DNA of 64,000 nt from Paraburkholderia polaris. GTDB lineage: Bacteria > Pseudomonadota > Gammaproteobacteria > Burkholderiales > Burkholderiaceae. Within the stretch, counting starts at the first letter, position 1; each line of letters starts with the position of its first letter. The notes under the pieces are model-generated. The model was given only the letters and a program-made list of their open reading frames with translations. It did no database searches and was not told the origin of the DNA. Position numbers and translations under genes: made by a program. Shown one piece after another: positions 25,215 to 33,689 of this stretch. The stretch lies in contig NZ_JABBGJ010000005.1 of assembly GCF_012927345.1 (NCBI RefSeq), forward strand, positions 124,001 through 188,000. Direction: 5' to 3'.

Positions 25215-26429
25215 ATGACCCAAACGATCCATAAGCAGGCCGCTCATCTGGCCACCATCATCGGTTCCGACGCAGAAGCGCTCGACGTGGCGCGCACGCT
25301 TGCGCAGGCATTTGCTCGTGAAGCGGCGCAGCGCGATGCTCAACGGCGTGCCCCGTATGAAGAGCTGACGCGTTTTTCCCAGTCGGGTTTGTGGGGTATC
25401 ACCGTGCCGCGCGAATTCGGCGGCGCGGGCGTCTCGAGCGCAACGCTCGCGGAGGTCGTGGCGCTGATTTCGGCGGCCGACGGCTCGCTCGGCCAGATTC
25501 CGCAAAACCACTATTACACGCTTGAGGTGATCCGCGTGCAGGGCAGCGAGGCTCAGAAGCGCGACCTGTTCGCAAGGGCGCTGGCAGGCGAGCGCTTTGG
25601 CAACGCACTCGTGGAGCGCCGCAGCGCCACCGCCTCCGAACGCACGATGCAACTCGTGCCAGACGGCGAGGGGGCGTTTCGCATCAGCGGCGAGAAGTTC
25701 TACGCAACTGGCGCGCTGTACGCACAATGGATTCCAACCGCGGTGGTCGGCGAGGATGGCAACGCCTATCTGGTGATCGTCGCGCGCGATGCGCAGGGCG
25801 TCGAGGTGATCGACGACTGGTCGGGCTTCGGCCAGCGAGGCACCGCGAGCGGCACGGTGAAGTTCGACAACGTGCGCGTCGCGGCGGACCAGGTACTGCT
25901 GCTCGCCGATCCCCACCAGCCACGGACCACCATCAAGCCCTACGCTCAATTGATTCATGCGGCGATCGACCAGGGTCTCGCGCGAGGCGCGCATGATGCG
26001 ACGCGGGCCTTCGTCACCACGCAGTCACGGCCGTGGATCGAGGCGAACGTCGAGCGAGCCGCGCACGATCCGTTGACGATCAGCGAGTTTGGGCGTCTCG
26101 CCGTGCGTCTGGAGGCCGCCGATGCATTGGTCGAGCGCGCCGCGGATCAGCTCGATGCCGCGCGTGTCGATCCGCAACCGGGCAAGGTCGCCGAAGCGGT
26201 GGTTGCCGTCGCCGAGGCGCGTGCCCTGACCACGGAAATCGCGCTCGCTGCGTCGACAAAGCTATTCGAACTCGCCGGTACACGAGCGGCGGCGGGTGAA
26301 CTCGATCTCGACCGTTACTGGCGCAACGCTCGTGTGCATACGCTGCATGACCCGGTGCGCTGGAAAATCGCCGCGGTCGGTGACTACTACCTGAACGGCC
26401 GCTTGCCCACGCAGAGCGGCACGACCTGA
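25215..26429 (+). CDS. SfnB-like acyl-CoA-dehydrogenase-family oxidoreductase (copy 2)
   Basis: A 404-residue paralogue of the preceding gene with the same order of blocks: SGLWGITVPREFGGAGV, SLGQIPQNHYY, SGEKFYATGALYAQWIP, IDDWSGFGQRGTASG and LDRYWRNARVHTLHDPVRWK. The open frame extends back to 25011 inside copy 1, but the family N-terminus begins at the ATG at 25215. Sequence blocks are strongly conserved between copies while the FMN/substrate-facing segments differ (ALVERRS versus AGPERGS). This suggests duplication followed by substrate divergence rather than a very recent copy. Confidence 0.85.
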   Translation: MTQTIHKQAAHLATIIGSDAEALDVARTLAQAFAREAAQRDAQRRAPYEELTRFSQSGLWGITVPREFGGAGVSSATLAEVVALISAADGSLGQIPQNHYYTLEVIRVQGSEAQKRDLFARALAGERFGNALVERRSATASERTMQLVPDGEGAFRISGEKFYATGALYAQWIPTAVVGEDGNAYLVIVARDAQGVEVIDDWSGFGQRGTASGTVKFDNVRVAADQVLLLADPHQPRTTIKPYAQLIHAAIDQGLARGAHDATRAFVTTQSRPWIEANVERAAHDPLTISEFGRLAVRLEAADALVERAADQLDAARVDPQPGKVAEAVVAVAEARALTTEIALAASTKLFELAGTRAAAGELDLDRYWRNARVHTLHDPVRWKIAAVGDYYLNGRLPTQSGTT

Positions 26430-26469
26430 ATCTTCAGCGCCCCTTGGCAACACCGGAATCCCTACCGTC

Positions 26470-27855
26470 ATGACGAAACAGATTCTGCTCAACGCATTCA
26501 ACATGAATTGCGTGGGCCATATCAACCATGGTTTGTGGACGCATCCGCGCGACCGCTCCGTGGACTACAAAAAACTCTCGTATTGGACCGATCTCGCGAA
26601 GCTGCTCGAGCGCGGTTTGTTCGACGGCCTGTTCATTGCGGATATCGTCGGCGTGTACGACGTCTACCAGCAATCGGTCGAACTGCCGCTGAAAGAGTCG
26701 ATCCAGTTGCCCGTCAACGACCCGTTGCTGACCGTGCCGGCCATGGCCGCCGTGACTCAGCACCTCGGCTTCGGGGTGACCGTCAATCTGACGTATGACT
26801 TGCCGTATCTGCTCGCGCGGCGCTTTTCCACGCTCGATCATCTGACGGACGGCCGGATCGGCTGGAACATCGTCACGGGCTACCTCGAAAGCGCGGCGCG
26901 GGCGATGGGACTCGGCGAACAGATCGCGCATGACGAGCGCTACGATCGCGCCGACGAGTTCCTGGAAGTCGCCTATAAGCTGTGGGAAGGCAGTTGGGAA
27001 GAGGGCGCCGTGCGCGCCGATCGCGCGGCGCGCGTCTATGCTGACCCCGCGAAGGTGCACCGGATTGAGCATCGTGGGCAGTACTACGACGTCGAGGGAT
27101 ATCACCTGTCCGAGCCGTCGCCGCAACGCACGCCGGTACTGTTTCAGGCGGGTTCATCCGGACGTGGCCAACAGTTCGCGGCGCGCCATGCGGAGTGCGT
27201 GTTCGTCTCCCAGCAGAAGCCGGCTGCCTTGCGGCAACTGGTCAGCGACGTGCGTGCTGCCGTGCGCAACGAGGGGCGCGATCCGTCGGACATCAAGTTT
27301 TTCATGGGCCTGTCCGTGGTCGTCGCGCCGACCGAAGCGCAGGCACGTGAGAAATACGCCGAATACGCCCGCTACGCCAATCCGGAAGCCGGCCTCGCGC
27401 ATTACGCCAGCTCCAGTGGCATCGATTTCTCCCGCTATGCCCCGGACGAACCGATTCGCTACGCAAAGAACAATGCGATCGAATCGGTGATGAAGAATCT
27501 CACGGGTGCCGGTAAAGAACGCACGGTCGCGCAGATTCTGCGGGAAGAACTGCAATTGGGCGGACGATATCCGGCCATCGTCGGCACACCCGAGCAGGTG
27601 GCGGATCAACTGATCGGCTGGATCGAACAAACCGATATCGACGGCTTCAACCTGGCGCGCACGGTGACGCCTGAATGCTATAGCGACTTCATCGATCTGG
27701 TGATTCCGGTGCTGCAGGAAAGGGGCGCGTACAAGACGGCCTATGCTGAAGGAACGTTGCGCGAGAAGTTGTTTGGCCAGGGCCGGGCGAAATTGCCGGA
27801 GGCGCATGCCGGCGCAACGCTGGGGCGTGCGCTGGGGCGTGGTGTGGGAGTTTGA
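26470..27855 (+). CDS. NtaA/SnaA/DszA-type FMN-dependent monooxygenase (copy 2)
   Basis: A 461-residue luciferase-superfamily flavin monooxygenase, a paralogue of the gene at 11384. Family elements are LLNAFNMNCVGHINHGLW at the start, LDHLTDGRIGWNIVTGYLES, RYDRADEFLEVAYKLWEGSW and VLFQAGSSGRGQQFAARHAE. It needs reduced FMN from a partner reductase. It begins 40 bases after SfnB copy 2 and is followed by a perfect hairpin (27911-27941). Context with SfnB and TauD points to desulfurisation of sulfones, sulfonates or sulfides; the substrate cannot be read from sequence. Confidence 0.87.
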   Translation: MTKQILLNAFNMNCVGHINHGLWTHPRDRSVDYKKLSYWTDLAKLLERGLFDGLFIADIVGVYDVYQQSVELPLKESIQLPVNDPLLTVPAMAAVTQHLGFGVTVNLTYDLPYLLARRFSTLDHLTDGRIGWNIVTGYLESAARAMGLGEQIAHDERYDRADEFLEVAYKLWEGSWEEGAVRADRAARVYADPAKVHRIEHRGQYYDVEGYHLSEPSPQRTPVLFQAGSSGRGQQFAARHAECVFVSQQKPAALRQLVSDVRAAVRNEGRDPSDIKFFMGLSVVVAPTEAQAREKYAEYARYANPEAGLAHYASSSGIDFSRYAPDEPIRYAKNNAIESVMKNLTGAGKERTVAQILREELQLGGRYPAIVGTPEQVADQLIGWIEQTDIDGFNLARTVTPECYSDFIDLVIPVLQERGAYKTAYAEGTLREKLFGQGRAKLPEAHAGATLGRALGRGVGV

Positions 27856-27910
27856 TCGGCGTTGTCAGGAACGCGTAAACCACAATGTGACAGAGCCATC
27901 GCGAGGCAGC

Positions 27911-27941
27911 GCAGCGGAGGCGTTGAAGGTGCCTCCGCTGC
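27911..27941 (+). terminator. Strong 11-bp hairpin after the FMN monooxygenase
   Basis: A perfect inverted repeat, GCAGCGGAGGC, 9-base loop, GCCTCCGCTGC, 56 bases after the monooxygenase stop. There is no T-run, so it is not a classic intrinsic terminator. It may stabilise the 3' end, attenuate read-through to the TauD gene, or stop transcription with help. Confidence 0.45.
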
Positions 27942-28087
27942 CCGCAACGCGTTAAAACATCGGGTTTATCACTCCAGCAGATAACTGTATCGGATTTGCT
28001 TCGTTGTCGTCGCGCGCGTGCGCCGGTAAATTCTTTTGGTTGCGCCCTCGCTGGCGTCTTTCGAACAGATTCGACGAAGAGTTTCCT

Positions 28088-28996
28088 GTGACGATTGCCT
28101 CTGCACCCACCACCGCCAGCTCCGCTGGCCATGTCAATCAAACCCAGCCCATCGAGATTCGTGCTTTCGACGGCCCCGTCGGCGCGGAAGTTTTGGGTCT
28201 CGATCTCGGCAAGCCGCTGAGCCAGGACGATTTCGCACGCATCCACCGTGCGCATCTGGACCATCACGTGCTGGTGTTTCGCGATCAACGCATCACGCCG
28301 GATCAGCAGGTTGCCTTCAGCCGCCGCTTCGGCCCTTTGCAGATTCACGTGCTGCATCAGTTCCAGTTGCCGGGCTACCCGGAGGTGCTGGTCGTCTCGA
28401 ACATCGTCGAGAACGGCCAGCCGATCGGTCTCGGCGACGCCGGTCATTACTGGCATTCCGATCTGTCGTACAAGGAGAAACCGAGCCTCGGTTCGCTGCT
28501 GCACGCGCAGGAACTGCCTTCGGAAGGTGGCGACACGCTGTTCGCCAACATGCACCTCGCGTGGGAAACGTTGCCAGAGCACTTGCGCAGCGCGGTGCAA
28601 GGGCGTTCGGCGGAGCATACGTATCTCGCGAAATACGCGGAATTGCAAAAGCGCAGCCCGTGGCGGCCGAATCTGTCGGCGGAGCAGATCGCGCAAGTGA
28701 AGCCGGTGGTGCAGCCGATCGTGCGCACGCATCCTGAGACCGGGCGCCGCGCGCTCTTCGTCAGCGAGCATTTCACGACCCGCGTGATCGGCTTGCCGGA
28801 AGACGAGAGCAAGTCATTACTCGAGGAAATTTTCGCGCATAGCGTGCGCCCCGAGCATCTGTACCGGCATCAGTGGGCCGAACACGACATGGTGTTCTGG
28901 GATAACCGCTCATTGATGCATCTTGCGGCCGGCACGCCAGATCATCTGCGCCGCAAACTCTATCGCACAACAATTGAAGGCGACGTGCCGTTCTGA
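28088..28996 (+). CDS. TauD/TfdA-family Fe(II)/2-oxoglutarate dioxygenase (copy 2)
   Basis: A 302-residue dioxygenase read from GTG 28088, with GAAGAG upstream. The open frame runs back to a TTG at 28004, but the extra residues look unlike the family. Iron ligands are H123 and D125 (YWHSDLSY) and H278 (SLMHLA); RTHPETGRRALF and the C-terminal RRKLYRTT region match the 2-oxoglutarate side. Expected activity is oxidative release of sulfite or sulfate from a sulfonate or alkyl sulfate. It is 49 bases before an SBP-ATPase-permease set that presumably brings in its substrate. Related to, but clearly distinct from, the TauD-like protein at 20801. Confidence 0.87.
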   Translation: MTIASAPTTASSAGHVNQTQPIEIRAFDGPVGAEVLGLDLGKPLSQDDFARIHRAHLDHHVLVFRDQRITPDQQVAFSRRFGPLQIHVLHQFQLPGYPEVLVVSNIVENGQPIGLGDAGHYWHSDLSYKEKPSLGSLLHAQELPSEGGDTLFANMHLAWETLPEHLRSAVQGRSAEHTYLAKYAELQKRSPWRPNLSAEQIAQVKPVVQPIVRTHPETGRRALFVSEHFTTRVIGLPEDESKSLLEEIFAHSVRPEHLYRHQWAEHDMVFWDNRSLMHLAAGTPDHLRRKLYRTTIEGDVPF

Positions 28997-29045
28997 CGGC
29001 AACTTCGCCCGCCTTGACCACTATCACACGCTGACCGGAGTTCCG

Positions 29046-30098
29046 ATGCTTGCCAGGTTTCGCCCGACCGCTGCACGGTCGTCTTTTTCTCGTCGTTTGA
29101 CCGCAACGCTGCTTACCTTATCGATGGGTATGGCCGGCGTCGGCGCAGCCGTGCCCGCGCATGCCGAAGGCCAGATCCGTATTGCCGAACAGTTCGGTGT
29201 CGTCTATTTGCTGCTTAACGTGGCGCGTGACCAGCAGTTTGTCGAGAAAGAAGGGCGTAAGCAGGGGCTCGACATCAAGGTCGACTGGGTGAAGCTCTCG
29301 GGCGGCGCCGCCGTCAACGATGCGCTGCTCTCCGGCGCGGTGGATATCGCCGGTGCGGGCGTCGGCCCCTTGCTGACCATCTGGGACCGCACGCACGGCA
29401 AGCAGAACGTGAAGGGCGTGGCGTCGCTCGGTAATGTGCCGTATTACCTCGTCAGCAACAATCCCAATGTCAAGACGATCGCCGACTTCACCGAGAAGGA
29501 CCGCATCGCGGTGCCGGCTGTCAATGTGTCGGTGCAATCGCGCGTGCTGCAATACGCGGCTGCGAAGCGCTGGGGCGACAAGGATTACAACCGCCTCGAC
29601 AAGTTCACGCAGGCGCTGCCGCATCCCGACGCGGCCGCGGCGATCATCGCGGGCGGCACGGAAATCACCGGACACTTCGGCAATCCGCCGTTTCAAGAGC
29701 AGGAACTCGCCGGCAATCCAAAGGCGCACATCGTGCTGAATTCGTACGACGTGCTGGGTGGTCCGAGCTCGGCAACCGTCCTGTACGCGACGGAAAAATT
29801 CCGCGACAACAATCCGAAAACCTACCGCGCCTTCGTCGATGCGCTGGCGGATGCCGCACGCTTTATCTCGGCGAATCCCGATGCCGCAGCCGATATCTAC
29901 ATCCGTACGAATCAGTCGAAGATCGACCGTAATCTGCTGCTAAAGGTCATCAAGGATCCGCAGGTGCAATTCAAGGTCGCACCGCAGAACACGTTCGGAC
30001 TCGCGCAGTTCATGTATCGCGTCGGTGCGATCAAAAACGAGCCCAAGTCATGGAAGGATTATTTCTTCGACGACCCGGCAACCGCGGCAGGCAGTTGA
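29046..30098 (+). CDS. Sulfonate/taurine-type ABC substrate-binding protein
   Basis: A 350-residue exported binding protein of the NMT1/TauA/SsuA superfamily. The signal peptide is long (residues ~1-40, ending PAHA), and the mature part begins IRIAEQFGVVYLLLNVARDQ. The ligand-lobe segment LSGAVDIAGAGVGPLLTIWDR follows the family pattern. CGGAG precedes the ATG at 29046; the frame is open back into the TauD gene but without a signal peptide. It is transcribed with the ATPase and permease just downstream, forming a complete importer. Confidence 0.88.
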   Translation: MLARFRPTAARSSFSRRLTATLLTLSMGMAGVGAAVPAHAEGQIRIAEQFGVVYLLLNVARDQQFVEKEGRKQGLDIKVDWVKLSGGAAVNDALLSGAVDIAGAGVGPLLTIWDRTHGKQNVKGVASLGNVPYYLVSNNPNVKTIADFTEKDRIAVPAVNVSVQSRVLQYAAAKRWGDKDYNRLDKFTQALPHPDAAAAIIAGGTEITGHFGNPPFQEQELAGNPKAHIVLNSYDVLGGPSSATVLYATEKFRDNNPKTYRAFVDALADAARFISANPDAAADIYIRTNQSKIDRNLLLKVIKDPQVQFKVAPQNTFGLAQFMYRVGAIKNEPKSWKDYFFDDPATAAGS

Positions 30099-30168
30099 GC
30101 ATGATTTTCTTCTCGCGCATCGCCGGCTATTCATCGACCTGCGCGGCCGGCTTACAGGGAGCGATCTG

Positions 30169-30999
30169 ATGGTGGCCAATCCTACCTTGCTATTTCCGAA
30201 CGGTGCTGAGCAGGCCGCGCCGGCGACCAGCGAAAGGCTGCTCGCGGTCCAGAATGTCAACCTCGAATACCACACGCGCGAGCGGATCGTTCGCGCGACC
30301 CATGACGTGAGTTTCGATGTCTACGGCGGCGACCGCTTCGTGCTGCTGGGACCGTCGGGTTGCGGCAAGTCGACCCTGCTCAAAGCCGTGGCCGGATTCA
30401 TCGAACCGACCTCCGGCAGTATCTCGCTCGACGGCCAGACTGTGCGAGGCCCCGGTGCCGATCGCATTGTCGTGTTTCAGGAATTCGATCAGTTGCCGCC
30501 GTGGAAGACGGTTCTGCAGAACGTCGCCTTTCCGTTGCGTGTTGCGAAGAAGCTTTCGCGCGCGGAAGCCAACGAGCGTGCGCTGCATTATCTGGAGAAG
30601 GTCGGGCTCGCGTCATTTGCCAAGGCCTATCCGCATACGTTATCGGGCGGCATGAAGCAGCGCGTCGCGATTGCCCGTGCCCTGGCGATGCAGCCGCGCG
30701 TGCTGCTGATGGATGAGCCGTTCGCCGCGCTCGATGCGCTCACGCGCCGCAAAATGCACGAAGAACTGCTGCGTCTGTGGGAAGAAGTCAACTTCACGTT
30801 GCTGTTCGTGACGCACTCGATCGAAGAGGCGCTGGTGGTCGGCAACCGTATCCTGTTGTTGTCGCCGCATCCGGGACGTGTGCGTGCCGAGCTGAACAGC
30901 CATCAGTATTCGCAGGATAGTTTTGGACGCAGCGATTTTCAGCGCAGCGTCGCGCGTATTCATCATCTGTTGTTCGAGCAGACGGAGGCCGTGCAATGA
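30169..30999 (+). CDS. Sulfonate/taurine-type ABC ATPase
   Basis: A 276-residue ATPase with Walker A GPSGCGKST at 61-69, signature LSGGMKQR and Walker B LLMDEPFAALDALTR. FVTHSIEEAL holds the H-loop. The ATG at 30169, preceded by AGGGAGCG, is the start that gives a normal N-terminus; the frame is open back to 30025. Its stop overlaps the permease start by 4 bases. It is the intact counterpart of the ATPase half preserved in the chimera at 21741-22328. Confidence 0.9.
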   Translation: MVANPTLLFPNGAEQAAPATSERLLAVQNVNLEYHTRERIVRATHDVSFDVYGGDRFVLLGPSGCGKSTLLKAVAGFIEPTSGSISLDGQTVRGPGADRIVVFQEFDQLPPWKTVLQNVAFPLRVAKKLSRAEANERALHYLEKVGLASFAKAYPHTLSGGMKQRVAIARALAMQPRVLLMDEPFAALDALTRRKMHEELLRLWEEVNFTLLFVTHSIEEALVVGNRILLLSPHPGRVRAELNSHQYSQDSFGRSDFQRSVARIHHLLFEQTEAVQ

Positions 31000-31874
31000 G
31001 TTCCCCCGCCACCTTGTTGCCGCCGGTTCGCGAGGAGTACGAGCGTCCGCTCGAACCACTGGGCGAACTCGTGCTGGAGGCGCCGTTGCCGCTCGGCAAA
31101 CGCATCTTCGCGCAAAGCTGGTTGCGCAAGACACTCATAGCGCTGGTGTTACTCGCAATCTGGGAAATCGCCGCGCGCATGATCGACAACGATCTCCTGC
31201 TGCCGACGTTCGGGGCGACGTTCAGCGCGTTCGTCCAAGGCGTGTGGTCCGGCGAGCTGCTGCAGAAAACGGCTGTATCCATGTCCGTACTGTTGCGCGG
31301 CTATCTGCTCGGCGCCGCACTCGCGTTCCTGCTGACATCGCTTGCCGTGTCGACGCGCTTGGGCCGTGATGTCCTGTCGATGCTGACGGCGATGTTCAAC
31401 CCGTTGCCTTCCATCGCGCTGTTGCCGCTCGCGTTGCTCTGGTTCGGACTCGGTACCGGCAGTCTGCTGTTCGTGCTGGTCCATTCGGTACTGTGGCCGC
31501 TGGCGCTGAATACCTACTCCGGTTTTCAATCGGTGCCGGCGACGCTACGTATGACGGGGCGCAACTACGGGCTCACGGGCCTGCGCCATGTGCTGCTAAT
31601 TCTGGTGCCGGCGGCGTTGCCGGCGATTCTGGCCGGCTTGCGGGTGGGCTGGGCTTTTGCGTGGCGCACGCTGATCGCCGCCGAACTCGTATTCGGTGCC
31701 AGTTCCGGCAGTGGTGGGCTTGGCTGGTATATCTTCCAGAATCGCAACGAGTTATACACGGATCGCGTTTTCGCAGGGCTGGCCGCGGTCATCGTGATTG
31801 GCTTGCTGATCGAGCATCTGGTGTTCGATACGCTCGAGCGCGTGACCGTTCGGCGTTGGGGCGTGCAGCACTAA
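30996..31874 (+). CDS. Sulfonate/taurine-type ABC permease
   Basis: A 292-residue SsuC/TauC-type inner-membrane permease with about six membrane segments after a ~45-residue cytoplasmic N-terminus. The coupling segment is TLRMTGRNYGLTGLRHVLLILVPAALP and the C-terminal GSGGLGWYIFQNRNEL region matches the family. Overlap with the ATPase gene shows co-translation. It ends the TauD-SBP-ATPase-permease unit. Confidence 0.9.
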   Translation: MSSPATLLPPVREEYERPLEPLGELVLEAPLPLGKRIFAQSWLRKTLIALVLLAIWEIAARMIDNDLLLPTFGATFSAFVQGVWSGELLQKTAVSMSVLLRGYLLGAALAFLLTSLAVSTRLGRDVLSMLTAMFNPLPSIALLPLALLWFGLGTGSLLFVLVHSVLWPLALNTYSGFQSVPATLRMTGRNYGLTGLRHVLLILVPAALPAILAGLRVGWAFAWRTLIAAELVFGASSGSGGLGWYIFQNRNELYTDRVFAGLAAVIVIGLLIEHLVFDTLERVTVRRWGVQH

Positions 31875-31930
31875 CGGTCCGATAGCATAGATCAAGGGCA
31901 TCAATTTGAGGCGCGCGAATATCGACTCGA

Positions 31931-32167
31931 CTAACGCGGGGGCGCAGCGATCACGGCTTTGGCCGCGTGCCAATATTTCGCTGCGGCAGGGAGAATGCTG
32001 CCCTCTGCCGGACCGGAGATTTCGCGCTCGAGGCACGCGCCCAGCGCGGCGATCAGCAAAACGGCGGCAAGCCGGCCATGCGATGCGCGCGAGCGCTCAG
32101 GCGGCGAGATGTCGTGCGGGGCCCGCGCGGCGGTTTGCGGCGAAAAATGCCAGTGGAGTTTGCTCAT
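31931..32167 (-). CDS. Small hypothetical membrane protein
   Basis: A 78-residue frame starting MSKLHWHFSP with one hydrophobic segment (GRLAAVLLIAALGACLE). Third codon positions are strongly G/C, as in true genes of this genome, whereas the overlapping plus-strand frames are no better. LGAC might be read as a lipobox, but the preceding region is too long and polar for a classical lipoprotein signal. The ribosome site is weak. It is antiparallel to its neighbours. I recognise no family; it may be spurious. Confidence 0.4.
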   Translation of the reverse strand: MSKLHWHFSPQTAARAPHDISPPERSRASHGRLAAVLLIAALGACLEREISGPAEGSILPAAAKYWHAAKAVIAAPPR

Positions 32168-32293
32168 CTCAGTAGACCCTACCCGTGAGTGAGCTTCCAG
32201 TGTCGCCGTTTCTGCTTTGTGGCAGAACCAAGATTCTCGACTATCCATATCCGTGCGGTGCATTTGGAGCGCAACGCGTTGCGTCGGCGCGCG

Positions 32294-32369
32294 GCGCGCT
32301 GAGCCAGACTCAGCGCGCGCTCACTGCGAGTTCATCACGGGCTCGCGACGGGCTCATAACCTTATGAGC
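32294..32369 (+). promoter_or_regulatory. Hairpin and palindrome upstream of the SsuA-like gene
   Basis: Two separate inverted repeats lie in the 287 bases between the small protein and the SsuA-like start. GCGCGCTGAG pairs with CTCAGCGCGC around a 5-base loop (32294-32318). An AT-rich palindrome, GCTCATAA-CC-TTATGAGC, is at 32352-32369, 85 bases before the ATG. The second has the size and symmetry of a dimeric regulator site, and sulfonate genes are typically under LysR-type control (CysB/Cbl/SsuR), but the regulator is not identifiable here. The rest of 31875-32454 shows only the putative small gene. Confidence 0.4.
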
Positions 32370-32454
32370 TTTGCTTGGTTGCCGTGCACCGCGCCTCCCG
32401 TTAAGTTCAATCCATTTGGCATTCGGCCCACTCAACCCATCTACTGGCAGGCTT

Positions 32455-33483
32455 ATGGCTTCTCGCGACGCATCGGAGTTTTCGGACACACTGGCAGGCC
32501 TCAGCTTGGCTGATCCACGCCGGCGCACCCTATTGAGGGCCGCTGCGGCAAGCGCAGCGACATTCGCCGCTGGCACGCTCTTCTCCCCACAGCGGGCTCA
32601 TGCCCAGACACAGTCCAACGGCAAAATCTTGCGAATCGGCTTTCAGAAATACGGCAACTTCGTGGTTCTGAAAGCGCGCGGCACGCTCGAGAAACGCCTG
32701 GCCGCGCAGGGCGCTTCAGTGCAATGGCTGGAATTCCCCGCTGGGCCACAACTTCTCGAAGGCCTGAACGCGGGTGCGGTGGACGTCGGGACAGTCGGCG
32801 AAACACCGCCGATCTTTGCGCAAGCCGCAGGTGTCGACTTTGTCTACATCGGCAACGAACCGCCGGCACCCAAGGGTGAGGCGATCGTCGTGCCGCATGA
32901 TTCGCCGATTCGCTCGGTCGCGGATTTGCGCGGCAAGAAGGTCGCGCTGAATCGGGGCTCGAATGTGCATTTTCTGCTGGTCAAGGCTTTGCAGCATGCG
33001 GGGCTTTCGTATGCTGATATCACCCCGGTTTTTCTGACGCCTGCGGACGCGCGTGCGGCGTTCGTGCAGAACAGCATCGATGCCTGGGTGATCTGGGATC
33101 CGTATCTGGCCGCTATCGAGCGACAGGCCAATGCAAGGGTGATCGTCAATGGCGAAGGCCTCGTGCGCAATACGCAGTACTATCTCGCCGCGCGCAAGTT
33201 TGCCGATGCGCAGCCTCAGCTGTTGCGGGAACTGCTTGCCGAACTCGATCAGGTCGATCGCTGGAGCCGCGACCATATTCCGGCTGTTGCCAGCCAGTTA
33301 TCGCCGCTCGTCGGCCTCGACGCGCCGACGCTCGAACTGGCATTGAATCGCGCGAGTTATAGCGTGCAGCCCATCGATGCAGCCACGCTTGATTACCAGC
33401 AACAGGTCGCGGATATCTTCACCGAGTTGAAGCTGATTCCGAAGAAGCTCGTGGTGGCGGACGCGAAATGGCGTGCTGTGTGA
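32455..33483 (+). CDS. Tat-exported SsuA-like sulfonate-binding protein
   Basis: A 342-residue binding protein with a twin-arginine signal (PRRRTLLRAAAASAAT, cleavage AHA near residue 50). It continues LRIGFQKYGNFVVLKARGTLEKRL, the SsuA mature start. VGTVGETPPIFAQAAGVDFVYI and TPADARAAF/VDAW-like segments (IDAWVIWDPY) match the paralogue at 13668. The ATG at 32455 lies inside a frame open from 32371. It stands alone after the complete importer, so it may feed that transporter with a different ligand. Confidence 0.88.
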   Translation: MASRDASEFSDTLAGLSLADPRRRTLLRAAAASAATFAAGTLFSPQRAHAQTQSNGKILRIGFQKYGNFVVLKARGTLEKRLAAQGASVQWLEFPAGPQLLEGLNAGAVDVGTVGETPPIFAQAAGVDFVYIGNEPPAPKGEAIVVPHDSPIRSVADLRGKKVALNRGSNVHFLLVKALQHAGLSYADITPVFLTPADARAAFVQNSIDAWVIWDPYLAAIERQANARVIVNGEGLVRNTQYYLAARKFADAQPQLLRELLAELDQVDRWSRDHIPAVASQLSPLVGLDAPTLELALNRASYSVQPIDAATLDYQQQVADIFTELKLIPKKLVVADAKWRAV

Positions 33484-33555
33484 TGCGCGTAATAGATCGC
33501 ATGCGGCGTGAAGCTTCCGTGTTCTAGAGAGCCAATTGTAAATGAGCCTATGGCT

Positions 33556-33581
33556 TTCGAAGGGCAGAATAGCCCTTCGAA
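33556..33581 (+). terminator. Hairpin after the SsuA-like gene
   Basis: TTCGAAGGGC, 6-base loop AGAATA, GCCCTTCGAA: a perfect 10-bp stem (extendable by two pairs with one wobble) about 70 bases after the stop. No T-run follows, so Rho-independent termination is uncertain. It is the only strong structure in the 206-base gap. Confidence 0.4.
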
Positions 33582-33689
33582 GGACATCCGCGCCTAGCGG
33601 TTTAAAAATGGCAAAAACCCTGGTCGGTTGCGCCCCGCGAAATGCTGTAAGCTGAAAAATCGAAATGACTATGCTGGCGCGAGAAGGAC

